In this document: piece after piece, positions 1 through 7,818 of the stretch
Position numbering within the stretch: the first letter of the stretch is position 1
How the letters are laid out: each line of letters opens with the position of its first letter
Source of the DNA: Acidobacteriota bacterium
GTDB lineage: Bacteria; Acidobacteriota; Terriglobia; Versatilivoradales; Versatilivoraceae
Assembly: GCA_022616615.1 (NCBI GenBank)
Contig: JAKEER010000683.1
Coordinates: 1 to 42,363 of the forward strand
Reading direction: 5' to 3'
DNA: 42,363 nt
Position numbers and translations under genes: made by a program
Notes under the pieces: model-generated
Seen by the model: the letters and a program-made list of their open reading frames with translations, nothing else
What the model was told of the DNA's origin: nothing
Databases searched by the model: none

Positions 1-4
1 CTGA

Positions 5-131
5 AGCTGTGAAAAAATTAAATGGTAGGGACGCGCTGCTGCGCGTCCGGGACGGTAAACCCAACACGGACGCGGAGCACCGCGTCCCTACCGGATCAGG
101 TGTATACGCCCAACCGAATTTTTTCACAGCT
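5..131. repeat. Element A, copy 1 (127-bp inverted-terminal repeat)
   Basis: The ends are a perfect 15-bp inverted pair, AGCTGTGAAAAAATT at 5-19 and its complement at 117-131. The inside is GC-rich and itself palindromic (GGTAGGGACGCG ... CGCGTCCCTACC). A second copy of the same length lies at 28308-28434, and a third, interrupted by element B, at 33882-34170. It has no coding capacity, so it looks like a MITE-like or REP-like element. The 9-mer AGCACCGCG at 76-84 is an unoccupied version of the site where element B is inserted in the third copy. Confidence 0.8.
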
Positions 132-391
132 CCCCTCTCCCGCGTTGGGGCGAGGGGAGCCGATAGAGAACTATGACCGCAATCAGACAAAGCGCGCAAT
201 CGGGTCACTATAATTCGCAATCCTCATAAGAAAGCTGAATTGGCTAGACGCTTTGCTAAACGTCTCAACGCAAGGCTTTCGAGACACCGCCATTGCCGGC
301 AGTGACCCGAAGAAAGTTTTGGAAGGCGAGCATCCCAGTGAGCCGCTCTCGGTGTGGGTCTTGTAGACAGCTCCAACCGCCGGATTCCGGC
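132..391. other. Intergenic sequence downstream of pncA
   Basis: This 260-bp stretch follows element A and ends at the pncA stop codon. It begins with a GC-rich palindrome (CTCCCCTCTCCCGCG ... CGAGGGGAGC, about 129-161) of a type that recurs next to element A ends at 25540-25575 and 42210-42285. A short open frame near 215-292 (NPHKKAELARRF) has no convincing start. I see no gene, tRNA or clear terminator. Confidence 0.4.
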
Positions 392-988
392 CTACATCAC
401 AAGCACTCCATTCGCCTTCATCTCGTCAACGGCCCGCTGATCGTCATTGGGCTGCAGGTTCACGCCGCGGCATCCGTCAAGGATCAAGTGCGTTCGAAAC
501 CCTAAGCTCACCGCATCCAGGGCCGTGAATTTCACGCAGTAGTCAGTTGCGAGCCCCAGAATATGAACGGAATGAACACCACAGTCGCGAAGATAGCTAG
601 CCAGGCCGGTGTCTTTCCGATGGCCGTTGTCGAAGAATCCGCTGTAGCTGTCGATTTCCGGATCCACGCCCTTTTGGAACACTTTGGCCCACTGCTCTGT
701 CTTCAACGCGGCCGCGAATTCGGCGCCGCGTGTGCCCTGAACGCAGTGAACCGGCCAGAGGATCTGCGGAAGGCCGTTCAGGTCAATGAGGTCACCGGCC
801 TGTTTCCCAGCATGATTTGCGGCGAAGCTCTGGTGATCGGCCGGATGCCAGTCTTGTGTGGCGACGATGAGATCGAAGCGAGTCTGATACTCGTTGGCGA
901 CAGGAATCACTTCATCGCCATGCGGCACCGCTAGGGCGCCGCAGGGAAGAAAGTCGTTCTGAATGTCGACCAAGATAAGAGCTTTCAT
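392..988 (-). CDS. pncA: Nicotinamidase
   Basis: A 198-aa cysteine hydrolase of the isochorismatase fold that converts nicotinamide to nicotinate and ammonia in NAD salvage. The catalytic triad is visible: Asp8 in the opening ILVDIQNDF, Lys106 in FQKGVDP and Cys151 in ATDYCVKF. The metal-binding set is Asp46/His48 (TQDWHP), His52 and His81 (WPVHCVQGT). Length and motif order match full-length bacterial PncA. The next gene upstream on the same strand is pncB, which consumes nicotinate, so the two probably form one salvage unit, though a palindromic repeat fills the 161-bp gap. The start is the first ATG of the conserved N-terminus; no strong ribosome binding site is visible. Confidence 0.95.
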   Translation of the reverse strand: MKALILVDIQNDFLPCGALAVPHGDEVIPVANEYQTRFDLIVATQDWHPADHQSFAANHAGKQAGDLIDLNGLPQILWPVHCVQGTRGAEFAAALKTEQWAKVFQKGVDPEIDSYSGFFDNGHRKDTGLASYLRDCGVHSVHILGLATDYCVKFTALDAVSLGFRTHLILDGCRGVNLQPNDDQRAVDEMKANGVLVM

Positions 989-1032
989 GCTTTCGAAACT
1001 GCGAAGTGCTCCTTGCGTGGAACGGAAGCGAA

Positions 1033-1148
1033 CCCCCTGGGAGCGCGGGCGTCCCGCCCGCCCCCGTGGCCGCAGGCCACGGACGCGGCCTCCAGCCGCA
1101 CAGGGGGCCGGGCGGGACGCCAGGCGGGACGCCCGCGCTCCCAGGGGG
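1033..1148. repeat. GC-rich palindromic repeat (element D) between pncB and pncA
   Basis: A perfect 26-bp inverted repeat (1033-1058 with 1123-1148) encloses two smaller palindromes (GTGGCC-GGCCAC at 1066-1080, and GCGGC/GCCGC). It ends one base before the pncB stop codon. The motif GACGCCCGCGCTCCCAGG recurs inside the MFS coding sequence (18434-18484), and relatives occur near 31165 and 33830. It may fold in the pncB-pncA transcript and could act as a terminator or an RNA-stability hairpin; that role is inferred. Confidence 0.75.
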
Positions 1149-1149
1149 G

Positions 1150-2622
1150 TTACCCGCTCTGGCTTCTCGCCTGCAAAATCAGCTTCGTCTTGAGGTCGTG
1201 GAGACGCCGCTCCAGTCCGACGGGATACACGTGCGGGTTGACAAACCTTCGAATGCCTCTATGTAACCGGTCCAGTTGATTCCGCGCGTGTTCCCGGATT
1301 TCTGGCAGCGATGGCGGCGTGTAAATCCGCCTGCCGTCTCGGTAGATGGGAACCTGTAGGTCAGCATAGCGGGTGTCCTTGGGAATTCGCTTGCGCCGCG
1401 TGAAATCCAGCGGGTGAACAAGGGTGCAGCTCTCTTCGATTCCCAACTGCAGGTCATAGATAGCATCGGCGATGAAGCCTTCATCGGAAAAATAGCGCCG
1501 CACCTGAAGAATCCCGGGCGTCGAGATTTTCTGCGTCTGTTCGGAAAGCTTCAACTTGTATTCCCAAGGGCCGCCGGCACGCCGTAGCGCCGTCAGCTTG
1601 TACACGCCACCGAGCGCCGACTGCCCGTGTCCCGTCACGAGCCGTGTGCCTACTCCCCAGGAGGCAATCGTCGCGCCCTGATCCTTAAGGCTGGCGATGA
1701 TGTGCTCATCCAAGTCATTGCTGGCAAAAATCACAGCATCGCTGAGGCCTCCGGCGTCGAGAATTTTTCGCGCTTCAATGCTGAGATAGGCGAGATCGCC
1801 CGAATCCAGCCGGATACCGGCCAGCTTGTGGCCGCGTTCGCGCAGCGTTTTCCCAACCTCCACGGCTTTGCGGACGCCTTCCAGCGTGTCGTAAGTGTCG
1901 ACCAGCAAAATGCAGTTGTTTGGCATTGCCTTAGCAAAAGCCAGAAACGCCTCCAACTCTTCGTCGAACGACATCACCCAGCTATGCGCGTGAGTGCCGC
2001 GCACGGGAATGCCAAAAAGCTTTCCGGCCAAAACGTTGGACGTGCCCTCGCAACCGCCAACGTAAGCTGCGCGGCTGGCGGCTAGCGCCCCGTCAACGCC
2101 TTGCGCGCGGCGCAGGCCGAACTCCAGAACCGGTTCATCTTTGGCGGCTTGGCAGATCCTCGCCGCTTTCGTCGCGATCAGCGTCTGGAAATTCATCACG
2201 TTCAGCAAGAAACTCTCCAATAGCTGGCATTGCACGATCGGCCCTTGCACCCGCACCAGCGGCTCATGCGGAAACACCACGGCGCCTTCGGGAATCGCGT
2301 CGATGTCGCAAGCAAACCTCAGGCTGCGCAGGTGCTCGAGAAACTCCCGCTCGAACAGGGGTTCCTGATTGTTTCCGCGCAACGTCGACAGGTATTGAAT
2401 GTCGCCGGTGTCAAAGCGGAAGTCGTCCAGGCACTCGATCAGCGCACTCAAGCCGCACAGAATCGTGAACCCGCCCTGGAACGGATTCTCCCGAAAGAAG
2501 AAGTTGGAAACCGCCTCTTTGTCCGTTGCGCCGGCCTTCCAAAAGCCATACGCCATCGTCAACTGATAGAGGTCTGTAAGCAAGGCCACGGAGTCGCGAT
2601 AGAGGCGCTTGGGTGTTGCCAT
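1150..2622 (-). CDS. pncB: Nicotinate phosphoribosyltransferase
   Basis: A 490-aa type II phosphoribosyltransferase that joins nicotinate to PRPP, with ATP hydrolysis, to give nicotinate mononucleotide (Preiss-Handler pathway). The N-terminal [18 protein letters not shown] (about residues 14-31) is the family signature. The GTHAHSW segment (209-215) holds the histidine region that is phosphorylated by ATP in this family, and [12 protein letters not shown] is the phosphate-binding part of the barrel. Length is typical of the 480-500 aa bacterial subgroup. AAAGGA lies about 9 bases upstream of the ATG. It sits just upstream of pncA on the same strand, so the genes encode consecutive steps from nicotinamide to NaMN. 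Confidence 0.95.
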   Translation of the reverse strand: MATPKRLYRDSVALLTDLYQLTMAYGFWKAGATDKEAVSNFFFRENPFQGGFTILCGLSALIECLDDFRFDTGDIQYLSTLRGNNQEPLFEREFLEHLRSLRFACDIDAIPEGAVVFPHEPLVRVQGPIVQCQLLESFLLNVMNFQTLIATKAARICQAAKDEPVLEFGLRRAQGVDGALAASRAAYVGGCEGTSNVLAGKLFGIPVRGTHAHSWVMSFDEELEAFLAFAKAMPNNCILLVDTYDTLEGVRKAVEVGKTLRERGHKLAGIRLDSGDLAYLSIEARKILDAGGLSDAVIFASNDLDEHIIASLKDQGATIASWGVGTRLVTGHGQSALGGVYKLTALRRAGGPWEYKLKLSEQTQKISTPGILQVRRYFSDEGFIADAIYDLQLGIEESCTLVHPLDFTRRKRIPKDTRYADLQVPIYRDGRRIYTPPSLPEIREHARNQLDRLHRGIRRFVNPHVYPVGLERRLHDLKTKLILQARSQSG

Positions 2623-2751
2623 AGGTCGCAGTCCTTTCTGGGTGTGAAGGTATCTTCGCGATGCGTGGATGGGCTTTTTAGATTCCCGTGAAACCGCTTC
2701 CTAACGGTTCGGCACTGAGCCGGACCCGGCGGGTTGGCGTGACGTGGTTGC

Positions 2752-3327
2752 CTATCGAACAGTCTGAGGGAAGACCTGCCGGTAGATCTCGGCGAGCGAC
2801 AGGTCAGCCAAGACGGAGTCCAAACGCACGACCGACTCCAAGGTATCAAATTGTTGCGGCACCCACGTGGCTCCGGAGAGATGATAATGCTCCACACGGA
2901 CTGCATCTTGCTTAATCAACAAGTACTCGCGCAGTGACGAAATCTCTTTGTAAAGCTCGAACTTTTCGCCACGATCATAGTCCCGCGTGGCGTTGGAAAG
3001 AACCTCGATGAGCACTCGAGGGTTGGTCACGGTGTCTGGGCGGCCGTGAGTTAGTTGAATTTGGCCGCAAACGACCATCACATCTGGATAGGTGAAAAGC
3101 TCTCGCGGAGTCCGTACCCGCAAGTCGCTGCCAAAGGCGCTGCACTCACTTTGCCTAAGAGCCATTCGCAGAATGGTAATGACATTGGCGGTGATGTGAT
3201 TATGCTTCACCGATGACCCGGCCATCGCAAAAATCTCGCCCTGAAAATATTCGTGATGAATGCCGGAAGTCTCTTCTACAGCAAAGTACTCATCCAAACT
3301 GCATTGCCGCTGCGATTGTTTCTGCAT
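2752..3327 (-). CDS. Uma2-family putative endonuclease (DUF820)
   Basis: A 191-aa protein of the Uma2 family, a PD-(D/E)xK nuclease-fold group that is abundant in cyanobacteria, Acidobacteria and Planctomycetes and mostly of unknown function. Motifs in order: HHEYFQGEIFAMAG (24-37), YPDVMVV with Asp82, then VLIEVLSNATRDYDRGEKF with Glu108 and Lys122, which form the expected acidic/lysine catalytic set. It is a complete length for the family. It stands alone between pncB and ispF, without a recognisable partner. These genes are often dispersed and duplicated in genomes. A nuclease activity is inferred from the fold, not shown. Confidence 0.85.
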   Translation of the reverse strand: MQKQSQRQCSLDEYFAVEETSGIHHEYFQGEIFAMAGSSVKHNHITANVITILRMALRQSECSAFGSDLRVRTPRELFTYPDVMVVCGQIQLTHGRPDTVTNPRVLIEVLSNATRDYDRGEKFELYKEISSLREYLLIKQDAVRVEHYHLSGATWVPQQFDTLESVVRLDSVLADLSLAEIYRQVFPQTVR

Positions 3328-3495
3328 GAGGACTAGCCCCCAACGCTTGTGTTCGGAAGGAATTCAGCCCTCCGCATGAATTCTACCGCATTTACGCTCG
3401 TCGGAGTCCATTTCCACATGACTCGGCTCTGGTGGCGCTGAGTAACGGTTCAGCCGCCGTTGGCGCTGCGGCGATTCCTCGAAGCGCAGTCTGCG

Positions 3496-3987
3496 CTACA
3501 CGCCTCGCGCAGTAGCAAGCTCGATCGACGCCACTGCATAAGCTGCACAGCCTTCGCCTGCGCCGAGAGCGCCAAGGCCTTCATTCGTGGTTGCCTTGAC
3601 GGAAACCTGATCTACGCCAACCTTCAGCGCCTTGGCAATTTTCTGGCGCATCGCGAGAATGTGCGGCGCAATCTTCGGAGCCTGCAGAACGAGCGTTGAA
3701 TCGATGTTGAGCAGACGATAGCCCGCCGCGTCGAGCAATTCCCGCGTGGTGGTGAGAAACTTCAGGCTGGAGATGCCCTTAAACTGGGGAGCGCTGTCCG
3801 GGAAGTGCTGGCCAATATCTCCCAGCGCAGCCGCCCCCAGTAGCGCGTCACAGATGGCATGCAGCAAGACGTCAGCGTCCGAATGCCCCAGCAACCCGAG
3901 CTTCGACGGAATGTGCACGCCGCCGAGGATGAGCTTTCTTTTGGGAGCAAAGCGGTGAATGTCGTAACCGAAACCGAATCGGATCAT
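3496..3987 (-). CDS. ispF: 2-C-methyl-D-erythritol 2,4-cyclodiphosphate synthase
   Basis: A 163-aa MEP-pathway enzyme that cyclises CDP-methylerythritol 2-phosphate to MEcPP with release of CMP, on the way to isoprenoids. The zinc ligands Asp9 and His11 (GYDIHRF) and His43 (LLHAICDALLGA) are present, as are the LGHSDADV loop and the C-terminal KATTNEGLG cytidine-binding motif. Length matches the roughly 160-aa family. Its ATG overlaps the stop of the upstream acylphosphatase gene by one base (TGATG), so the two should be translationally coupled. No ispD lies in the window. Confidence 0.96.
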   Translation of the reverse strand: MIRFGFGYDIHRFAPKRKLILGGVHIPSKLGLLGHSDADVLLHAICDALLGAAALGDIGQHFPDSAPQFKGISSLKFLTTTRELLDAAGYRLLNIDSTLVLQAPKIAPHILAMRQKIAKALKVGVDQVSVKATTNEGLGALGAGEGCAAYAVASIELATARGV

Positions 3988-4262
3988 CAGTAAGTGATCT
4001 CAAAACGTTCAAACCGCCCGCGATATTCCTTCCACTCTACCTCGGTGCGGGAGACGGTTGCTGAACGCGGGCCACGCCGGACGTAGGCAATCAAGTTTTC
4101 AATGGACTCCTTGCTACCCTCGGTTTCGATCTCTACATCACCATTCGGAAGATTTCTCACCCAGCCGGCCACGCCGAGCTGCTGGGCGTAGTGCTGGACA
4201 AAATAGCGAAAGCCGACTCCCTGAACCATTCCACAGACAACGATGTTTGCTGCGCTATTCAT
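3987..4262 (-). CDS. acyP: Acylphosphatase
   Basis: A 91-aa small alpha/beta enzyme that hydrolyses acyl phosphates. The signature GMVQGVGFRYFVQ holds the phosphate-binding Arg19, and GWVRNLPNGDVEIETEG holds the catalytic Asn37. Length is normal for the family (about 90 aa). It is the first gene of a two-gene unit with ispF, overlapping it by one base; a functional link to isoprenoid synthesis is not established. The upstream spacer is 697 bp of repeats, so its promoter is unclear. It could be confused with the acylphosphatase domain of HypF, but this is a free-standing protein. Confidence 0.93.
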   Translation of the reverse strand: MNSAANIVVCGMVQGVGFRYFVQHYAQQLGVAGWVRNLPNGDVEIETEGSKESIENLIAYVRRGPRSATVSRTEVEWKEYRGRFERFEITY

Positions 4263-4959
4263 CTTCGTAGGGTGCGCTACGTTCCAGGCGCGCCTAGCCT
4301 ATAGCCTCAGCCTAGTGAGCGACCTCGGACCGTTCGAGAACGCAAAGACTGGCCACAGAGACACAGAGGCGCAGAGAGTGAATCTGTTAACTTGAGCAGC
4401 CTGTTCGATCAAGGCAAATCTTGCGATTTCTAATTGAGCCATCACTTCACGGGCAATCTGGACTCCATCCGCTCGCGACTGGTCCGTTCGCATCACTCCA
4501 CCGGACAGGAGATGGAGCGTTGAGATCCTGATGAAAGCTACCTTTTTAGCAGAGTAAAGAACCGGGCCGCCAGCAAAATCAAGTGTAGAATGGAGTCGTG
4601 AGTAGATCTCTCCGTTACGCGCGGCAGTATTGGGAGCCCTGGCGTGGTGGGGCGCTCATGTTCGACCGCCCGCTACCGCAGGCGGTCCTGACAGAGTGAG
4701 CCCCTCCATTGTCGAGGTTTGACTGTTAAGGCGCAGATAGTGTCAGTAGCATCCGTGTTAGTGGATGGGTCAGGCAAGGAGCCCGACCGCGGTAGGGCGT
4801 CCCCGACCTACCCGCTGCCGCAGGCGGTACCGACAGAGTACAGATACCGTCAGTACCACCCGCGGTAGCGGGTAGATCAGGCGCTGGCCAGAGTCTGGTG
4901 CTCGCACCCACCTGCAACTGAGGAATTGCACCCGTGACCTCGTCTTGAAAGGAGACTCC
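4263..4959. other. Repeat-bearing intergenic region upstream of acyP and wrbA
   Basis: No well-supported gene lies in these 697 bases. A 65-codon minus frame (4299-4496) starts with a protein-like stretch (GVQIAREVMAQLEIARF) but its second half is the common spacer repeat CACAGAGACACAGAGGCGCAG read backwards, so I do not call it. CGCTACCGCAGGCGGTCC-type units at 4670-4697 and 4815-4840 are followed by the inverted ACCCGCGGTAGCGGGTAG at 4857-4877, making a hairpin-rich block of about 240 bp just before wrbA. Confidence 0.5.
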
Positions 4960-5580
4960 ATGCCCACCAAAATTCAAGTCATCTTCTACAGCATGTACGG
5001 TCACATTTACAAAATGGCTGAAGCCGTAGCCGCCGGAGCGCGCGACGTGGAAGGCGCTCAGGTGGACATCTACCAAGTGGCAGAGTTGGTGCCGGAAGGC
5101 GCCTTGGAACGTGTGGGCGCTAAAGCAGCCCGCCAGACCTTTGCGCACATTCCCTTAGCGACCGTGGCCCAGTTGCCGGAAGCGGATGCCATCATTTTCG
5201 GCACACCCACGCGCTTCGGGAACATGTGCGCTCAGATGCGGAACTTTCTCGACCAGACGGGGCAGCACTGGCTCAAGGGCAGTTTGATTGGCAAAGTGGG
5301 CAGCGTCTTCACTTCCACGGCAACTCAACATGGTGGTCAGGAAACGACGATTACGAGCTTTCATACGACACTGCTGCACCAAGGCATGGTCATTGTGGGC
5401 GTGCCTTACTCAGAGCAAGGCCTGCTCAATATGAAGGAGATTACGGGAGGCTCGCCGTACGGCGCAGGAACGCTGGCCGGAGGCGATGGCTCGCGGCAGC
5501 CGTCGGAAAACGAACTGGCCATCGCGCGCTTCCAGGGAAAGCACGTCACACAGATTGCGAAGAAGCTGGCAGGGAAGTGA
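4960..5580 (+). CDS. wrbA: NAD(P)H:quinone oxidoreductase, WrbA type
   Basis: A 206-aa flavodoxin-fold FMN enzyme that reduces quinones by two electrons and so limits semiquinone stress. Visible family motifs are the FMN phosphate loop [14 protein letters not shown], the isoalloxazine-binding TPTRFGNM, and [13 protein letters not shown] with the following [11 protein letters not shown] place the start at ATG 4960: AAAGGAG at 4948-4954 sits five bases before it, whereas the in-frame TTG at 4945 would place the ribosome binding site inside the gene. Length matches the family (about 200 aa). It stands alone, convergent with the efflux operon downstream. Confidence 0.95.
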   Translation: MPTKIQVIFYSMYGHIYKMAEAVAAGARDVEGAQVDIYQVAELVPEGALERVGAKAARQTFAHIPLATVAQLPEADAIIFGTPTRFGNMCAQMRNFLDQTGQHWLKGSLIGKVGSVFTSTATQHGGQETTITSFHTTLLHQGMVIVGVPYSEQGLLNMKEITGGSPYGAGTLAGGDGSRQPSENELAIARFQGKHVTQIAKKLAGK

Positions 5581-5668
5581 GGGGACGAAGCGGCGATACG
5601 GAGAAGCGGCGAGTCGGCGAGAAGGCGAATCGCCGCGTCTCCGTTTCGCATGGTAGAAGATCAAACAC

Positions 5669-6895
5669 TTACTCGTAGCGAAGCGCTTCGATAGGATCCA
5701 TTGCGGCGGCTTTGTGTGCGGGATAGTAGCCAAAGAAAATGCCGATCGCTGCGGAAAAGACAATCGAGATGATGATGGAGTTTGGCGAAACCAGTGTTGG
5801 CCAGCCCATGAGTTGAGAGATTCCGATCGCCGATCCCACGCCCAGCGCCAATCCAAGAATGCCTCCTAACGTGCACAGAGTGATCGACTCGGAAAGGAAC
5901 TGAATTCGGACGTGACCTGGACGAGCGCCGATCGCCATGCGGATTCCAATTTCGCGAGTACGCTCAGAAACCGCAACCAGCATGATGTTCATGATGCCAA
6001 TGCCGCCGACTAACAAGGAGACGGCAGCGATACTGGCGAGAAGTCCGGTCATGATCCGATTGGTTGCTTCCGCCGCTTCAGCAATCTCGCTCAGGTTGCG
6101 CACAGAAAAATCGTTCTCTTGCATCGGTGCGAGCTTGTGGCGCTGCCGGAGCAACTCCGTAATTTGTTCCTGGGCAGCATAGGTAGCCCGGGCGCTCACG
6201 GCGCCGACGATACCTGACTGAACGTACAACACGCCGCCCTGAAACTTCTTCTGCACGGTCGTATAGGGCGTCATGATCACATCATCCTGGTCGCGACCCC
6301 AGGCGTTGTACCCCTTCTTGTCGAGAACGCCGATCACTTGAAAGGGTAGGTTCTTGATCCGGATTGTTTGTCCAATGGGGTCGCTTCCACTGAAGAGTTC
6401 GTTCACGACGGTCTGGCCGAGCACCGCAACCCTGGCAGCGGTCTTCACCTGGCTGGCGTCGAAAAAGCCGCCCTGAACCACTTTCCAACTTCGTAGATCC
6501 GGAAGCTGCTCGTTGTAGCCTTCAATGCGCGAACTCCAATTCTGATTTGCAAAAACCACTTGCGACATCGTCGAAGCGCTCGGACTGACCGCTTTGACTG
6601 CGGGACACTCCGCTAAGATTGCCTCAAAATCTTCCGTGGTTAGGGTATTCATCGTGCCCGATCCGCCCCGTGTACCGAACGAACGCATGCTTCCAGTCCA
6701 TACCTGGAGGGTGTTGGTCCCCATGGCTGCGATTTCTTCCTGCACCTGCTTCTGCGCGCCGGCGCCCAGGCTCACCATAGCGATCACGGCGGCGACGCCG
6801 ATGATGATGCCCAGCATCGTGAGAATCGAGCGGATCTTGTTTCGGTTAAGCGCCTTTAAGGCAATCTTCAAAATGACCCAGATGCTCATATGCAA
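5669..6895 (-). CDS. MacB-type ABC transporter permease
   Basis: A 408-aa inner-membrane permease of the MacB/FtsX class. A first membrane segment (about 20-43) is followed by a large periplasmic MacB_PCD domain. Three more segments fill the last 130 residues, including LLASIAAVSLLVGGIGIMNI and the VSERTREIGIRMAIGA motif that couples to the ATPase. The C-terminus DPIEALRYE is the classic end of this family. Unlike E. coli MacB, ATPase and permease are separate proteins here. It is third in the order adaptor, ATPase, permease, after a 159-bp gap that holds a hairpin repeat. It likely exports a peptide, lipid or drug through an outer-membrane channel not encoded nearby. Confidence 0.93.
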   Translation of the reverse strand: MHMSIWVILKIALKALNRNKIRSILTMLGIIIGVAAVIAMVSLGAGAQKQVQEEIAAMGTNTLQVWTGSMRSFGTRGGSGTMNTLTTEDFEAILAECPAVKAVSPSASTMSQVVFANQNWSSRIEGYNEQLPDLRSWKVVQGGFFDASQVKTAARVAVLGQTVVNELFSGSDPIGQTIRIKNLPFQVIGVLDKKGYNAWGRDQDDVIMTPYTTVQKKFQGGVLYVQSGIVGAVSARATYAAQEQITELLRQRHKLAPMQENDFSVRNLSEIAEAAEATNRIMTGLLASIAAVSLLVGGIGIMNIMLVAVSERTREIGIRMAIGARPGHVRIQFLSESITLCTLGGILGLALGVGSAIGISQLMGWPTLVSPNSIIISIVFSAAIGIFFGYYPAHKAAAMDPIEALRYE

Positions 6896-6913
6896 TTCCC
6901 TTCAAAAATGCAC

Positions 6914-7012
6914 GGAATGACTAATGACAAAGCACTAATGACTAAGGAAATTCGAAACCCCAATGACAAAAGCTTCCCATTTCGTCACGAGAGCTTCGTC
7001 ATTAGTCATTCC
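6914..7012. repeat. AATGAC-rich hairpin element inside the efflux operon
   Basis: A 20-bp inverted repeat with one mismatch (GGAATGACTAATGACAAAGC at 6914-6933 against the complement of 6993-7012) encloses a 59-bp loop holding further AATGAC units. It lies between the ABC ATPase gene and the permease gene of one operon, so it should fold in the transcript as a long stem. Similar AATGAC repeats are common in spacers of some soil bacteria; function unknown. Confidence 0.75.
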
Positions 7013-7054
7013 GCTCAAGGACCACTAAAGATCCTTGCCCAACCTGCACAACGC

Positions 7055-7816
7055 TCACGGGGTGATCGTGGGATTCATCTCGTCGCTCAACATGTGCCCG
7101 TCCTTCATGTGCAGAATACGCGTCGCGTAGGCAGCGATGTCATGTTCATGCGTCACCATCACCAGCGTGATTCCTTTCTCGCGGTTGAGATGTTGCAAGA
7201 AGCGCATGATTTCTTCCGACGTCGTGCTGTCCAGATTGCCGGTCGGCTCATCGGCCAGTAGGATTGCCGGCTGATTGACCAGCGCCCGTGCCACGGCGAC
7301 GCGTTGCTGCTGGCCGCCGGAGAGCTGGTTGGGCAGAGCTTTAGCCTTTTCTGGAATACCCACAACTTTCAAAGCCGCTTCGATGCGGCGGGCTCGCTCG
7401 GCCTTGGGCACGCCGGAATAGAGCATGGGCGCTTCCACGTTCTCCCAGACAGAAGTTCGCGGCAGCAGGTTAAAGCTTTGAAAGATGAAGCCAATTTTCT
7501 GGTTTCGGATGTCGGCCCGCCGCGAAGGGCTGAAGGTGGACACATCCACCTCATCCAGCCGATAGACTCCGCTGGTGGGGCGGTCCAGGCAACCCAGGAT
7601 ATTCAACATCGTCGACTTGCCCGAACCCGACGTTCCCATCAGCGCTACAAACTGTCCCCTGGGAATCGCCAACGAGACACCTTTCAGCGCCTGAACCTGT
7701 ACCTCGCCGAGGTCATAAACCCTCCATATGTCGTGGAGGGAAATCATGGCCGAGCCGTTTCGGCTCAGCTCTGCCGGCTGTGCGGTGCTGCTGGAAGGGA
7801 CAGAGACCTGAGACAT
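7055..7816 (-). CDS. ABC transporter ATP-binding protein (MacB/LolD type)
   Basis: A 253-aa nucleotide-binding subunit. Walker A GTSGSGKST (61-69), Q-loop Gln113 (IFQSFN), signature LSGGQ (165-169), Walker B ILLADEPTGNLD (185-196) and the H-loop in VMVTHEHD are all intact, so it should hydrolyse ATP. The TGNLDSTTSEEIM segment is typical of the MacB/LolD/FtsE group. It starts two bases after the adaptor gene stop, with GGAGGA inside the end of that gene as ribosome binding site, so translation is coupled. The first 23 residues are an extra Ser/Ala-rich extension ahead of the usual domain start. Confidence 0.95.
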   Translation of the reverse strand: MSQVSVPSSSTAQPAELSRNGSAMISLHDIWRVYDLGEVQVQALKGVSLAIPRGQFVALMGTSGSGKSTMLNILGCLDRPTSGVYRLDEVDVSTFSPSRRADIRNQKIGFIFQSFNLLPRTSVWENVEAPMLYSGVPKAERARRIEAALKVVGIPEKAKALPNQLSGGQQQRVAVARALVNQPAILLADEPTGNLDSTTSEEIMRFLQHLNREKGITLVMVTHEHDIAAYATRILHMKDGHMLSDEMNPTITP

Positions 7817-7818
7817 GC

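Noticed and set aside
4299-4496. 65-codon minus-strand frame upstream of acyP
   Set aside because: Its second half is a common spacer repeat (CACAGAGACACAGAGG) translated backwards, and no family is recognisable. The first half is mildly protein-like, so a remnant cannot be excluded.
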